Part shown: piece by piece, positions 1 through 12,137 of the stretch | How the letters are laid out: every line of letters starts with the position of its first letter | Position numbering within the stretch: position 1 is the stretch's first letter | Source of the DNA: Pseudopyrenochaeta lycopersici | Taxonomy: Eukaryota; Ascomycota; Dothideomycetes; Pleosporales; Pseudopyrenochaetaceae | Direction: 5' to 3' | DNA: 64,000 nucleotides | Assembly (NCBI GenBank): GCA_003313425.1 | Contig: NHZP01000010.1 | Coordinates: forward strand, 496,001 to 560,000 | Notes under the pieces: model-generated | Databases searched by the model: none | Seen by the model: only the letters and a program-made list of their open reading frames with translations | What the model was told of the DNA's origin: nothing | Made by a program: the position numbers and the translations under genes

Positions 1-2
1 GC

Positions 3-550
3 CCGCTGCGGATATTAACCCCTAGAATAAGCCCTCAGGCTACACCGCAGGGCACCTCAAAGAATGTTACGTTCAGCTCTTGCATTCAGTTCTATGATGC
101 GTGGTCCAGTTCTGACTATAACCGTCAAGGAGACATTGCTACATACAGTAGGCTCGCTCCTATGCTTGCGCAACAAATCAAGGTAGAGCTGAATAGCTTC
201 AAAATAGTAGGTCACACTGCACTAATACTAGAGGACATTCATTAACCAACTTATAGGAGATAGAAGTCTATAAGTTCTCTAAACCACACGCCTATTCATT
301 ATAGTCCTCCTCTGGTTATGGTGTATCTTATTGATGAAGGAGATGATATAGGGATGTTTCGGCCTGATTAAGCAAATTTTCGGAAGTCTTTGATGACTTT
401 ATGGCAGTTTACGACAGTAGAGCTGTTAGACATAGAGAGAGGATGCTTCTAGAGAGGGCTGCAGACATATCTATGCTATTTAAAGATAACCAGGACAACG
501 CCATTGCAGCAGGACCAGCTAATAAGCTTATCAATACCTTATGGGGGTGA
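3..550 (+). pseudogene. coding-like fragments, unknown family, cut by window edge
   Basis: Two stretches read like protein but have no usable start. The first is open from base 3 to a TAA at 243-245 (about 80 codons) and includes IQFYDAWSSSDYNRQGDIA and APMLAQQIKVELNSFK. The second is open from 368 to a TGA at 548-550 (about 60 codons), with an ATG at 401 and the segment RERMLLERAADISMLF. About 120 bp with stops in every useful frame lies between them. They may be exons or relics of one gene running in from the left edge. I do not recognise the family. The amino-acid make-up looks coding, but no splice model joins the pieces cleanly. Confidence 0.3.
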
Positions 551-822
551 ACACCAGAAAGGAAGGAACTGGTTAGTTACTAATAAAGGTATCTCCATAA
601 TAACCACATATCATCTGCCTGCCAATCATGCGAAAAATAATTAACATTTCGTAATAGTTCATGTCGTATTGTAATCTCGTCAGAAATAGATAATAGTTAA
701 GTTGTAGGCGCCGGCAGAAGCAGGATCATCAGTTAAAGAAGAAGAGTTGCACCGGCGCTCATTTTTGGAATTTCGTGGAGGCTCGGAGAATTTCTGCAGT
801 CGTGACTGACAGTCTTGCTTAG

Positions 823-1601
823 AAAGGAAATTGGCCATTGCAATACCTCCGAGGATTCAGTCAGAGGAAAAGCCACTGGCCAGCATACGTGAGCAAAGGG
901 AGAGGCTTATAGGAGTGATTCCGTCTCCGAGCGAAGATCTACTTCGGAAGAACGTAGTGCAGTACATCAGGGAGTACTCACGACCACCACCACACGAAAG
1001 TAGGCTTTTCAATGCACTTTTTGACGGAACGAGCATGCTTGAAGTCGCTTATAATACGGCTGCTGCTCATAATTCCCTTCTCAAAGCAGAACCGCACTCC
1101 CACCTAACTCACTTCACCAAAAGTACTACTATGCTCACCGCTCTACTAGAGATCTATCCACACTCCACAGACCAAAATGCATTGCGGGAGGACATTGCCA
1201 TGCTCATATCGGTGCAGAATGAGCAAGTAACAGAGTGGATGAAGAGTGAGAGTAAGCGTGATCATAAGCGCAGGAAGTTAACCCCTAAGTGTGGGACCAA
1301 TGTTGGAGATGACGTGCAGCCAATGATCATCAGTCAGACTTGTCTGACTGCTGAGCAGCAAAAGGGGCAAGATAACGAGATGCGACAATTTCTTTCTGCT
1401 ACAGCACATATGTGGCAAGATGGTTCGGGGCAAGGCGTGGCCGACGTGTTTGCAATGGCATCTTCTTCTTCGCCGGTTATGAGCGTCAACGTCAGCAATG
1501 TCCCTGGAGCTAGCGACAAGATGTCGAGTAGGGAGAACAGCCTGGGAAGTGCTGAGAGAGATGATACCAACCCGGCGTTGGCAGTGGAACAATTAGGGTG
1601 A
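823..1601 (+). CDS. hypothetical protein, 5' end unresolved
   Basis: A long open frame ends at TAG 1599-1601 and is not recognised. The frame opens at a TTG (831), which is not a normal fungal start; the first in-frame ATG is at 1035. A likely 3' splice site (AG at 821-822, preceded by a CTGAC branch-like site at 805-809) suggests the frame starts with an upstream exon that I could not locate. The visible part has an N-terminal segment with SIREQRERLIGVIPSPSEDL and FNALFDGTSMLEVAYNTAA, a basic KRDHKRRK patch near residue 145 that could be a nuclear localisation signal, and a low-complexity Ser-rich tail. It converges with SDA1, leaving 263 bp between the two stops. No function is assigned. 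Confidence 0.4.
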
Positions 1602-1864
1602 AAATGGTCAGTTTAGCACAAGGATCGTCATCTGTATGTTATGATCTATTGTCGGATCCTATGTCCTTGATTGCGAAGGAGACGGGCCATGGTACAAAAA
1701 TCACAATAGAAAACGAAAGTCACGGTAACGGCGAGTAACGAGGGCTAAACTTCTCTCGATCTTGCTCTTACTCAATTTGGACCAATACTTCTTGACTCAT
1801 GTTTGACATGTCTATTCGGGTATCAAGTTACCTGCTTTATATCCTTCGTATGCTACTATTCCAA

Positions 1865-4182
1865 CTACTTCTTATGTCCCTTATTTCCCCTCTTACCACC
1901 GCGTTTACTCCTATCAATGTGTCCCTGTAGCGTCCTCTTCACATCGGTCAAACTTCTCTTATTCTTACTCTTTGCCTTGCCCAGGGTCATGAGGAAATTC
2001 TTCTTGCGCGCCTTCTCCTTATTTGTCGTGCTCTTACCCTCTGCTTCCTTCTTCTCCTTCCTCTTCGCTGCCGTAGATTGGTGATTCGTCTCGCGATCTC
2101 CTTTGGCCATGGCGATCTTCTCTTCCTTGGTGTTCTTCTTGCCGATGGAGGCAGCGAGTTCAATGGTTTCTGCTGTAATGGCTTCATCGGAGTGGCGGGC
2201 GGCGAGGAGTTGAGCGCGTTTGTGCGAGGCAAGGGAAGAAGTGATGGTGGATGTTGAGCGGAGTGCTTGGAGCTGCTTTAAGTCCGCTGGAGTGAGAATT
2301 GTAGTTGTCAGAAGCTTTGATATCGATTTCACCTCAGGATCGACGCTCTTTGAGTTTTCGTTGTCGTCGGTTGGGCCAGGTGTTGGTGTTGCGCTGCTGA
2401 GTTTGGCTTTCTTGGCTGGTGGTTGTTTGGCCTTGTCTTTCTCGTCCTCGCTATCGCTAATTTGGATGTCTTCGCCATCTGATTCAACGTTTATCCAGCC
2501 GCCGGAGTCATCACTGTCTTCGTCTGACTCGACGTCCCATTTCTTCCAGTCTTCTTCTTCATCCAGCTCTACGTCCACGTCCGCATCCGGGTCTAGACCA
2601 GCAGCTTCGAGCTTCTTCCTACGTTCCTCCTCCTTCCACTTCTCGAGCAGCTCAATGCCTTCAATTTCGCCGATAGCTTCTTCACCGTATCGTCTTTCCT
2701 TGATGGTACCGGAGCGTATGCCCATTGCTGCGTCTTTGCCACGGTCGCGCTTGTTGAGGAGTTCGGCACCAACTTCACGGTACAGAGAGAGTAGACCCTT
2801 TGCTGCCATCATCGTGCCTTTGTCCTTTGACTTGCGATACTGTAGACAGTTAATATCTTTGAAGTAGATGAAAGAGGAATAACGCATACCTGAACCAGAT
2901 CTTGTAATAGTGTATCTGTCATGGCCAACGGTTGCCGTGCGCAGATCTCGCGAATGGCATTCAGGCCAGCTGCTGCAACCTCAGAAGCCGAAGCTTCTGA
3001 CACGAACTCATTGGCAATTTTCTGCACGAGTGGTTCAAGAACATCTGGAGGTACGTAATTGTGCGTTGCTTGTGCGAGGCACGCAAGGTAGCTGGTCACC
3101 GATGCTTGTCTAGGAGTAAGGTGCTTGAGGAAGTACGAGTATAGCGAGAGGATTGTGAGCTTGTGTAGACCGACAAGACGAGACACTAGCTGGAGGGCTA
3201 GAAGCTTCGATTCGAGGGCGAGTTTGGCCTTGGAATTTTGAACGTGTTTTGAGAAGAGCGTTTCCGCGAAGCCTTGCGGGTCATGCAGAAGGTGAAGAGC
3301 GGAGAAGTTGAGCGGATGCGGTGCATTTTTCTTCTTTTCCTTCTTTCTCAGATTGACAGCGGCTTTGTTCAGATCTCTTGCCTTCTTCTTCGTCTTCTTG
3401 TTGATTCCAACCTGATGCCGTAACCGGGCCATATCAACATCGTTGTCATCGTCGCTGCTCTCCTCTGCCGCCTCCTCTCGTTCTTTGTCGCCTCCCAAGA
3501 AGAAGCGCACCCCACCTGTGATGACCTTCTCGTTGTCGCTCAAGGCCGCCAATCGCATAACCTCGACGGCGCGGGCGTCGGTCCATACTTGCCGCTTCCA
3601 AAGCTCTCGTGTGATCTTGACAGCCCAGATGCCCTTTGGTGACTCCTTGTCTGACTCTAACAAGTTGTATAGAACGGTTTGAATCGTGCGGTTCAATTTG
3701 TGGTTCGTGGACTTCGCGTTCGATGATCGCAGGTCTGATAGAATTTTGGTGAAGAGTAGTTGGCGAAGCGACTTGCTCGGGGTCGAAATCAGGATTGGAA
3801 AGAGGGTGTTGAGGAGCGTAACCGAGTCGATGACATCTTTGTTCTTCAGCAGCACCAAGCTGCCCACAATCTTGTCCCGCAATTCGTACTCCAGCACATC
3901 GTGGTGTTGCAAGAGGATCTGGGTCAAATCTTCAGGGAATTTTGACGTGAGGTCAGGATAGCAGTCGGCAACATGGGAGATGAATTCGATAAGATCCTTC
4001 AGCGCAACAAGTCCAGTGTCTGTTGTACCGGGACTTTGGAGGAACAGGTCCCGAAGCGTCTCATATTGCTGTAATTGATTGCTGAAGTCGTCGCGGTAGC
4101 TTTGTGGGTCGCGCTTGATCTTATAGCGGAGAGCCGCGTGATCTGCCTCGATCTTTTCGAGGGCTCCGACTTTTCGCTTCAT
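1865..4182 (-). CDS. SDA1: Sda1 60S ribosome biogenesis protein
   Basis: Two exons, 4182-2890 and 2839-1865, with a 50-bp intron (donor GTATGC, acceptor CTACAG), give 755 aa; yeast Sda1 is of similar length. In the family, Sda1 acts in the nucleolus and nucleus in maturation and export of the pre-60S particle and is linked to actin organisation and G1 progression. The N-terminus carries the family hallmark KIKRDPQSYRDDFSNQLQQY, followed by an alpha-helical body, an acidic serine stretch (EESSDDDNDVDM) and a Lys-rich stretch. Exon 2 begins YRKSKDKGTMMAAKGLLSL, the conserved segment of the C-terminal SDA1 domain, then long acidic tracts and a basic KRGGKRGNKGHKK tail. The frame opens at a GTG at 4188, but the ATG at 4182 (MKRKVGALEKI) is the natural start. 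It is divergent from RSE1. Confidence 0.93.
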
Positions 4183-4491
4183 CTTCACTAAGTATTCTCG
4201 GGGGAGGTGTTGTCTTCAATCGAAGTCGAACTTGGTGAACTTTTCGAACTTTTTGGCGGGGCTGTCCGCTGATTGGCTGAACGGTGCTATGTTTTGCCGG
4301 CGTGGAGCTCTGGCCATCTCGAATTCTTTCGAAGAGCCTCACGCCGCTTTTCTCCCTCAGCGCGCCCACAACCCAGACAATCCCCCGCGACTGCCTCTAA
4401 GTGCGCGTTGATGTACTCAGGTTTTATCAACACAGTATAAAGACATCAACACGTCTATAAGTTCCTGGGCCAGTGCCCGTCGTCGCCCATC
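4183..4491. promoter_or_regulatory. divergent promoter shared by SDA1 and RSE1
   Basis: Only 309 bp separate the two ATGs, so both housekeeping genes must be driven from here. It contains GATTGGCTG (reverse CCAAT) near 4273-4281 and a run ending in CACAGTATAAAGAC at about 4431-4444, roughly 50 bp before the RSE1 ATG, which is a plausible TATA-like element. I see no other clear motif. Confidence 0.55.
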
Positions 4492-7400
4492 ATGACGAGC
4501 TTCTCGACCATGTCCCTGTACGCCTTGACGGTCAAGCAGCCGTCAGCAACACAGGACGCCATCTCTGGCGATTTCCTTGGAAACGGGAAGCAGCAGATTC
4601 TCACTGCGAACGGCTCGCGGCTGGCGATCCTCGAAGTCTCACGGCGACAGAAAGGATTCCAAGAGCTTTACTCCCAGGACGTGTTTGGGATTGTTCGCCG
4701 CATAGCCAAATTCAGGATTGCAGGCGGCACCAAGGGTATGTGCCTCCCTTCTCTGCACGCTATAAGCCAGTTTAGTGATTTTCCAAAGCACACGACACCT
4801 GGGAGCTCGCGGCTCCTTGAGCCCACGGTGGACTGGATCTGATTAGATTGAAGAACCTTGACTGACTCTATAGACCACATTGTAATAACCACCGACTCGG
4901 GTCGATTAGTCACCTACGAGTACCTCCCAGAAGAGCGCACTTTCAAGACGGTGCACTTTGAGACGTTCGGCAAGTCTGGAATACGACGTGTAGTGCCGGG
5001 CGAGTACCTGGCAGCCGATCCGAAAGGACGCGCTATCATGGTAGCCTCGACGGAGAAGAACAAGCTGGTCTATATTCTTACCCGAAGTGGGCAGACGGAC
5101 ATCGCCATCTCTTCCCCACTTGAGGCACATAAGCCGCAGACGCTGGTATACTGCCTTATTGGACTCGATGTCGGATATGACAACCCCATGTTCGCTACCC
5201 TCGAGGTTGATTACTCGACCTCCGAGTCTGATCCCACAGGAGAGGGGTACGATGAGCTCAAGAAGGAGCTCGTCTACTATGAACTGGATCTCGGACTCAA
5301 CCATATTGTGCGGAAATGGTCAGAGCCAGTTGATCGTACAGCCAACACTCTCTTCCGGGTGCCAGGAGGCCCCAATGCGCCGAGTGGCGTTCTGTGCTGC
5401 GGCGAAGACAACATCACCTACCGACGTATCTTCAATAACCAGTCGAGCGTCCACAGACTGGCGATACCGCGCCGTGAGGGAGCAACTGAGGATCCCAATC
5501 GCAAACGCACCATCGTCGCCGGTACATTGTACTCTCTCAAGGGCGGCGACTTCTTCTATCTCTTACAAACGGATGACGGCGACTTGTTCAAGCTCACAGT
5601 CGAAGCCCCCGGTGGCACCGTAGAGAAGATCAAGATCAAGTACTTCGACACTATACCTGTCGCGACGAGTATCTGTATATTGAGGGCAGGTTTCGTTTAT
5701 GCCGCATGTGAGTCTGGAGATAGGATACTCTATGAGCTAGAATCCTTGGGTGAAGAGACCGAAGATCCACTCTTCGAAAGTGATCAGTTTCCTGTTGACC
5801 CGACGGCAACATTCGCTCCTCCGTTCTTCCGTCCACGAGCCTTGACCAATTTAACTGCGGTAGAGGCCATCCCCAGTCTCAATCCTATCATGGGCATGGA
5901 AGTCGCCAATCCGGCACTGGAGGACGCACCGCAAATCTACACGATCAACGGCGCGGGTGGCCGAAGCTCTTTCCGTGCCACAAGGAACGCACTAGAGGTG
6001 TTGGACCTCATCGAGTCACCATTACCGCAGAACGCGTCAGATGTATGGACAACGAAGTTGACCAGCGATGACGAGACAGATACTCTCATTGTGCTATGCT
6101 TGCACAGCAGAACGCTTGTTTTGAAGATTGGCGATGATGTCGAGGAAGCCTCGAACACCGGCTTTTTGCCAGATACCAACACACTTGGTGTTCAGCAATT
6201 CGGCGAAGATTGCATCATCCAGATCCATCCCAAGGGCATCCGCCATATTCAGGGCATCCAATTCCTGAATGACGATGCCAATGCAACTCACGCCAGCCTC
6301 ACCGACTGGCAGCCACCGGCACATCGAACGATTGTAGCTTGTGCCACCAACAACCGACAGGTCGCCATTGCCCTGAGTTCCGGTCAGATCCTCTATTTTG
6401 AGTGTGATTCGGACGGCTCACTTGCTATGGCCGAAGAGGAGATTGCTTTGGACAGTACCATCAACTGTCTTGCCATGCCGGACGTGCCAGAAGGCAGTGT
6501 TCGAGCTTTCTTCCTGGCTGTTGGTTGCAGCGACCAGACCGTCAGGATATTCAATTTGAGTCCCGATATGGAGGGTAATATTCTGAGGAGTATTTCCGTT
6601 CAGGCTCTCACATCGCCTCCAAGTGATTTGACTATCAATCTCATGTCGGACAAATCACCACGTGGATATAGCCAGTTCCTTCATATTGGTTTGCGAAGTG
6701 GTGTCTACATCCGTTCGGTCCTGGATGAAATGACTGGAGACATTGGAGACACTCGGAGGCGATTCCTTGGCCCTGAACCGATCAAGTTCGCAAAAGTTAC
6801 TGTTGCCGGCGAACCTGCCATACTTGCGATGACATCCAGGCCATGGCTGGGGTACACCCATCCACGCACTGGAGTACTGCAGCTGACTCCACTAAACTAC
6901 ATCCCATTCAAATCCGCGTGGAATTTTGAAGGCTCACAATTCAAGGGTATAATCTGTGTGAGCGCGAACGAGTTACGGTAAGCAACTTTTTTTTCCTTCC
7001 TTCTTTCGATTGCATGATGATACATGTACTCCTTAAACACGCTGAGGGTCATAATTTTTTTTCCAATTGTTCCTGCTGAACGCAATCACACTTTTAATCT
7101 TGCTACGCATATCGATTTGCTAGGGCAAAGGCTAACCTTGCGTAGTATTTTCACCTTTAACGATTTAACGGACAACACCACTTACGAAAATATACCGCTA
7201 AAGTATACCCCGAGGAAGATGGTCGGGTATCATGACCATGGCGTGTTCTACGTCATTGAGAGCGAGAACAACACCTTGAATGCGGATGCGAGGAGAAAGC
7301 TGATCCAGCAAGCGGGCATCAAGAAAGAGAGCAGCACCGACGCTATGGAAGGTGAACATACAAATGGCGAGTCGACGAATGGCGAGGCCGACAGCGAGGA

Positions 7401-8535
7401 GTTGCCGGCGGTCGATTTCGGCTATCCTCGAGTCCAGGGCAGCTGGGCATCCTGTATTCAAGTTGTCGACCCAGTGACCGAGAAGGCTGTCACCCACACA
7501 ATAGAGCTGAAAACGAACGTATCGCTCGTCAGCGTTGCGCTTGTATTCTTTGAAAGCCGAGGAGAAGAGGCCTTTCTAGCCGTTGGAACAGCTAAAGACT
7601 TGACCTTCACGCCTTACCATTTCTCCGGAGCATCAATACAGGTGTATAAGATCTCCCCTAATGGACGTGAGCTTGAGTTCTTCCATGAGACCGACGTTAG
7701 TGAGCCTCCACTAGCACTGCTAGCTTTCAAAGGCAAGCTCATTGCTGGCATCGGCCGACACCTGTGTCTGTACGACTGTGGTATGCGGTCTGTTCTTCGC
7801 AAGGCCCAGGCCTCGAATTGTGTTGCGACTCGCATTACGGAAATCAAGACGCAAGGAAGCCGTTTGGTTGTCTCTGATCAAGCGCAGTCTGTCACATACG
7901 TCGTACACAAGGACCAAGTTCACCCCAACAGGCTGATTCCATTTGTCGATGATACAATCGCGCGACACACCTCTGCTTCCGAAATGCTGGATTATGACAC
8001 AACCGTTGGAGGTGACAAGTTTGGTAACATTTGGTTGATTCGCTGCCCACAGAAAGTCTCCGAATCGTCGGATGAGTCGCCCGACGGGTCTGATCTACTT
8101 GTCGATAAAAGCTTCCTGGGAGGCACAGCTAATCGTCTTGACCTTATCGCGCATTACTTTGCCAACGACATTCCTATCTCAATACAGAAGACTGTCCTGC
8201 TGTCAGGTGGTGAGCGGATCATCTTTTGGGCTGGTCTTCAGGGCACGCTCGGTGCCCTGATACCTTTCAATTCACGCAGACAGCACAAAATGTTTCAGCA
8301 GTTGGAACTGCAACTACGTTCAGACGATAAGCCTCTTTCCGGACGTGATCACCTCGCATATCGGAGCTACTTCGCTCCCGTCAAGAGTGTTATTGATGGC
8401 GATCTGATCGAGCGCTTCTTAGTGCTCTCAAGGGACAAGAGGGAGAGTATCGCAGGGCAGTTGACGGGCGCCGAATGGACTCCAGGCATGATTGACGAGG
8501 CTATCTGGAATATGAGGGGTCTATACGCTTTCTAG
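4492..8535 (+). CDS. RSE1: Rse1 / SF3b130 pre-mRNA splicing factor
   Basis: Three exons, 4492-4735, 4874-6977 and 7146-8535, give 1245 aa. Rse1 (human SF3B3) is a scaffold of the SF3b complex of the U2 snRNP, made of beta-propellers of the MMS1_N/CPSF_A type. Diagnostic segments are SLYALTVKQPSATQDAISGD at the start, KDHIVITTDSGRLVTYEY across the first junction, LRIFTFNDL across the second, and the C-terminal CPSF_A part ending GMIDEAIWNMRGLYAF. Junction phases are consistent (phase 1, then phase 2). The second intron is long for this window (168 bp). An acidic, Gly/Asn-rich insert (TNGESTNGEADSEELPAVDF) lies after the exon 3 start, which may explain the slightly greater length than yeast-type proteins. 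The ATG at 4510 (MSLYAL) is an alternative start. It is convergent with the next gene. Confidence 0.95.
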
Positions 8536-8981
8536 GTTCTGGCCTATAGGCGTATTAGACACCTGTTCCTTACTGCGCACGTCGACGTGTTGGCATGCTT
8601 GATACGGGCACAGAAAGTACGAAGAAGCGAACCCAAGGCCTTGGCACAGACCATAGTGGCCATCATACTTGGTGTGATGAAGGTAATGCAGGTGGACCAA
8701 AAGTTGGTATGGGCTAGTATTGTTCCTGTCAAATTCGGCCAGACATGGCCATTATCTATCTTGACATCTACTTAGAGCTAGCAAGTCAGATGTAAGATAA
8801 CGATCATGATGATCTGTAGATACCCAATAAGCGATTCTGAGAATTTGATCTCTAAGATAATGCCCAGTTCATTGTTACACCACAATATAATCTGCAAGCA
8901 GGATAGGCTGCTTCAATCCTGATGTAATCAATCGGACCTTGAAGCCCTACTTCCTCGCGAAGACAACAAGTTGCTACATGG
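8536..8981. other. spacer between convergent genes
   Basis: About 450 bp between the RSE1 stop and the stop of the next gene. Apart from two overlapping 62-codon open frames on opposite strands without homology, I see nothing; it should hold both 3' UTRs. Confidence 0.5.
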
Positions 8982-9758
8982 TCAGTGTCGAATCACCCTC
9001 TGCATCGTCACCAACAACGATGCGAGCTTCATAATGTCAGGCAAGGCAAGTGCTGCGGCCAACACCCTCGAGTATCCTGCAGCTGCTCGTCCACTTGACA
9101 TGGATTCTTGCTCAGAAGGTCTTCGGTTGTATCCATTGCTTCTTGCAATAACCACCTCGAAGTTCCAGTCCTGGTATCCCCAATTCGTGACATAGGTAGC
9201 ATGAAGTCTGTCACTCCAGAACGCACATTTGATTACCGTCATGCCCGGTGCATTCTGGCACTCGTGTCCCAGATATAGAGTTGGCGTCCGCTCAAAGTAG
9301 ATGTTGATGGCTTTGCACTCGCGGATTTGGTCGCATCGTGCAGCGCAGTCGGTGGTGTTGTACGATTCGAGGGTAGAGTAGCTGAGGTATTTGACGGCTT
9401 TGCTGGAAGCCGATTTGTTGATGAAGGCGTATGTCCAATCTACAGGGGTGGGTGCTTGGAGCGCTGTGTCTCTGAAGGGTTGGAAATTGTGGAATGCCCG
9501 TGGATTGTCAGCATCAGGAGTAGGACCATAGCCAGTAGGCCTGGGCTTGCACTCGTTGCTGTTGCTTGGGGTGCTTGGAAGATCATCGGCAACAGTCGTA
9601 GCTGTAGGTGAAGCACACCAATGTATATCATCCGTAGTTGTTACTGGCAAAAGCTTCCGGCGTACGCTGCCTACTACGGATTCTTCTGATGCAAACGGTA
9701 TCTGTGCCTGGGTGAATTGGGAGACTCCAAGGAGCGTTAGAAATACAGTAGAACGCAT
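8982..9758 (-). CDS. secreted fungal protein with PAN/apple-like cysteine segment
   Basis: Single exon, 258 aa, starting at ATG 9758; the frame runs further upstream only to a TTG. The first 18-19 residues (MRSTVFLTLLGVSQFTQAQ) are a clear signal peptide with a likely cut after TQA. The body has the conserved fungal segment TTDCAARCDQIRECKAINIY, a later ECQNAPGMTVIKCAFW and a closing WNFEVVIARSNGY. This spacing of Cys residues resembles the PAN/apple-type domain seen in many secreted fungal proteins of unknown role. The C-terminus (RAAAGYSRVLAAALALPDIM and a hydrophobic tail) could be a weak GPI-anchor signal, but it ends in charged residues. No catalytic motif is visible. An extracellular role is inferred from the signal peptide only. 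Confidence 0.75.
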   Translation of the reverse strand: MRSTVFLTLLGVSQFTQAQIPFASEESVVGSVRRKLLPVTTTDDIHWCASPTATTVADDLPSTPSNSNECKPRPTGYGPTPDADNPRAFHNFQPFRDTALQAPTPVDWTYAFINKSASSKAVKYLSYSTLESYNTTDCAARCDQIRECKAINIYFERTPTLYLGHECQNAPGMTVIKCAFWSDRLHATYVTNWGYQDWNFEVVIARSNGYNRRPSEQESMSSGRAAAGYSRVLAAALALPDIMKLASLLVTMQRVIRH

Positions 9759-10943
9759 TGCTCGTCGAGAGTTGAAACGTAATCGCAACGCTATCAAGCT
9801 TTAAATGTGCCACGAAGGTATTAGATGCATGAGAACTGGAGCTCATGAGGTATGGAAACAGCTTGTATCTTGTTGTTGGCAGCCACGGTGACTGACCTTT
9901 ACCGCTGCGACCTATGTGACTTTGCGGCAGTTGCCATGCTGAGTACTTACTTCCATTGCGAGTGAATATTCCTTCGATGACATGAGGTCATTTCTAAAGT
10001 CGACATATCTAAGTGAGTAGCCAGCATTAACGCCAAAGCTGCTAAGCTTGGGCTGTCATTGTGTTGAGAGGACATGATTGCATCGTGGCATATTCCGACC
10101 TAATATCTGTGTTATCGCCTTTATTTTCAGCGAGACAGATGGATTTTTTTATAGACCCGTCTTTACCAGAGACTTGGATCTGTGAAGTCGAGAGGAGTTC
10201 AAGGTCAGCGAGTCGAAAAGGCCGCCAAGCACCCTGTCCATCCAGGAACAAACCAGGCAAGAATATCAACTGTCAAACACCCGTCAAGATTTTTGACGTG
10301 CAGTCATAATCTCCAAGAACTTGGAAATGCATTGATGATCGTGAGAAGTTGGTTCATGTTTGCCATGTCTCCGACCTAGTCCTCGCCTGTCAGGGCATCA
10401 TCGTACGACTCTCTCGAGCGCTCACCCCACACCGAATCCCGGCACAGCCCGAACGACGAGTTCTCTCGCCACCAAACACTCCTGCACTCCCATTGCAGCA
10501 GCGTATCAGACGACCCACGGAGTCTTTTCGCTGGCAACAGCCAATCACCGTAAAGTCAATTTCCATGTCTCACACGACCCCCGTGTCCTGGTTTCCTGTT
10601 TGTCGTGGTGTTGGGCTCGCGGGTTGGATCTTGGTTGTTGGTATCACGCAACCGCACGAACGTGATGTTGGCTTCGTCGGCGGGCACCGCGTCCTTTTCT
10701 TGGTGAGGAGTATTGTATCGTGAATATGAATATAAGCTAGGTGTCTTTTCTGTTGTAAATCTCATCTACCAGTCACAGCATCAAACGGTTCCAGCCTTCA
10801 GCGCATTGCATAACATCTCTACCATTGCATCTTCAAGTCAACTTCTCAGCAAACACTACTCAAAGATCCAATCACGAAGCCGTCTTAAACAAGCATCTCA
10901 ACGTCAATCTCATTAAAAGACTCATCAAATCACAACCCTCAAA
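9759..10943. other. intergenic, no gene supported
   Basis: About 1.2 kb between two divergent genes. Open frames here (for example 10349-10723 and 10360-10665, overlapping in two frames) have no recognisable product and arise in GC-rich, Ser/Arg-biased sequence. The A/C-rich run just before 10944 (CATCTCAACG, CAATCTCATT, CACAACCCTC) is typical of a 5' leader for the small gene that follows. Confidence 0.5.
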
Positions 10944-11188
10944 ATGCCAGTCGCAGCAAAATCCTACCTCCCAACTTTCGTCGGCTTCATGGGTAAGCAT
11001 CCGTCTCCAAGTCCTGCACATACTCTAACACACCCCCAGTCTGTGCAGTCACATACACCACCATCGTAGCATCAAAAGAGGGCGCGGCAGTCGACGGCGC
11101 ACGAACACGGTGGCAAGACCAGCACGCGCGAGCACGCAATGCTCTCTCTGGAGGAGTCACGCTTGCAGAGCTCGAAGGGAAGCATTAG
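10944..11188 (+). CDS. 65-aa single-helix membrane protein
   Basis: A tiny two-exon gene that simple ORF calling misses. Exon 1 is 10944-10992; exon 2 is 11040-11188. The 47-bp intron has donor GTAAGC, a textbook CTAAC branch site at about 11024-11028 and acceptor CCCCAG, and it joins phase 1 to phase 1. The product begins MPVAAKSYLPTFVGFM, continues through a hydrophobic helix (roughly residues 10-28, ending TTIVASKEG) and ends in a charged amphipathic tail (RTRWQDQHARARNALSG, then LAELEGKH). One membrane helix with a short hydrophilic tail is typical of small inner-mitochondrial or ER proteins, but I do not recognise the family. The ATG context (CTCAAAATGCC) is good, and the intron quality is the main evidence that the gene is real. 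Confidence 0.65.
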
Positions 11189-12137
11189 GTGGGCATGCGG
11201 AAGACTATTGTTGGAGGAAGAATTCAAAGCATCGGTGAGAAGGGAACTCATCTGTATATTGCGATGCATACAAGTACCGGAGTCCGGGGTTTGGGAATTC
11301 ATTAATGCTTGTGTTTTGGGGGTAGGAGTATATCCGGTGGTACATTTGCACGTCTAGAGCGTTGGACATCTAGAGCTTTGGTGTAGAAGTGACGAAGTGT
11401 CCAAGTAGGATTTTTTTATAGTTGTAAATTTAACAAAGAACTTTGTTCTAAGCTTACTGTACAAGTGCATCCATCTAGTGTTTGAAGGAGATGAAAGTTA
11501 TTTCTACCAAAGACCAGTATCAAATATCTCAATATCTTTCCATACCAGAACCTAACTAATTATATATCAACTTACCCACATTCTTACCCATAACAGCCTA
11601 CTCCATACAACCCACAAACACACTCTCTATTCATCCATCTATTCATCTACCTATCTACCAATCTCCCCATCCATCTACCCACCCCCGCACCCCATTTACC
11701 CAAGCGACCCCGCATACGCCGCAACACTGCCCAACTCTCCACCCACCGACACGGCACCTTTTGCGCCTCGAGCCACAACAGGACCGCGACTCCGGCCATG
11801 ACTCTGCTCCATCATCCAAGGTACTCTATACCACGGCGGCTCCCGGCGTCAATAGCACCGTTATTACTATAGGGACATCCCTGGGGTATAAAATGGGTTT
11901 TATGATGAATGGCAGGGGTGTTGGCTGGTAGCGAGGGCGATCGGGGGTGGGAAGCGAGGAGGATGGCGTGGGAGGCGTTGGGATCGGGGGGGCGTTTTGG
12001 GGGAGATCTTTGGGACGATGGGGATGGGGCGGGAGAATACGAGGGGAGGCTTGCTTGGTGGTGGGTTTGGTGGGAGATGAAAGGGAAGGTGGGTGCCGAG
12101 GTATGATGGGAGGGTAGGGAGGAGGTATACTATACTT
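11189..12137. other. intergenic with simple-sequence pyrimidine tract
   Basis: No gene is supported. From about 11610 to 11710 the strand is a C/T/A-only tract built on degenerate CATCTA/CATC words. From about 11910 to 12115 the strand turns G-rich; the 65-codon frame there is Trp/Gly-rich and not credible as a protein. Confidence 0.5.

Noticed and set aside
11909..12106. 65-codon Trp/Gly-rich frame
   Set aside because: G-rich simple sequence; no plausible protein.
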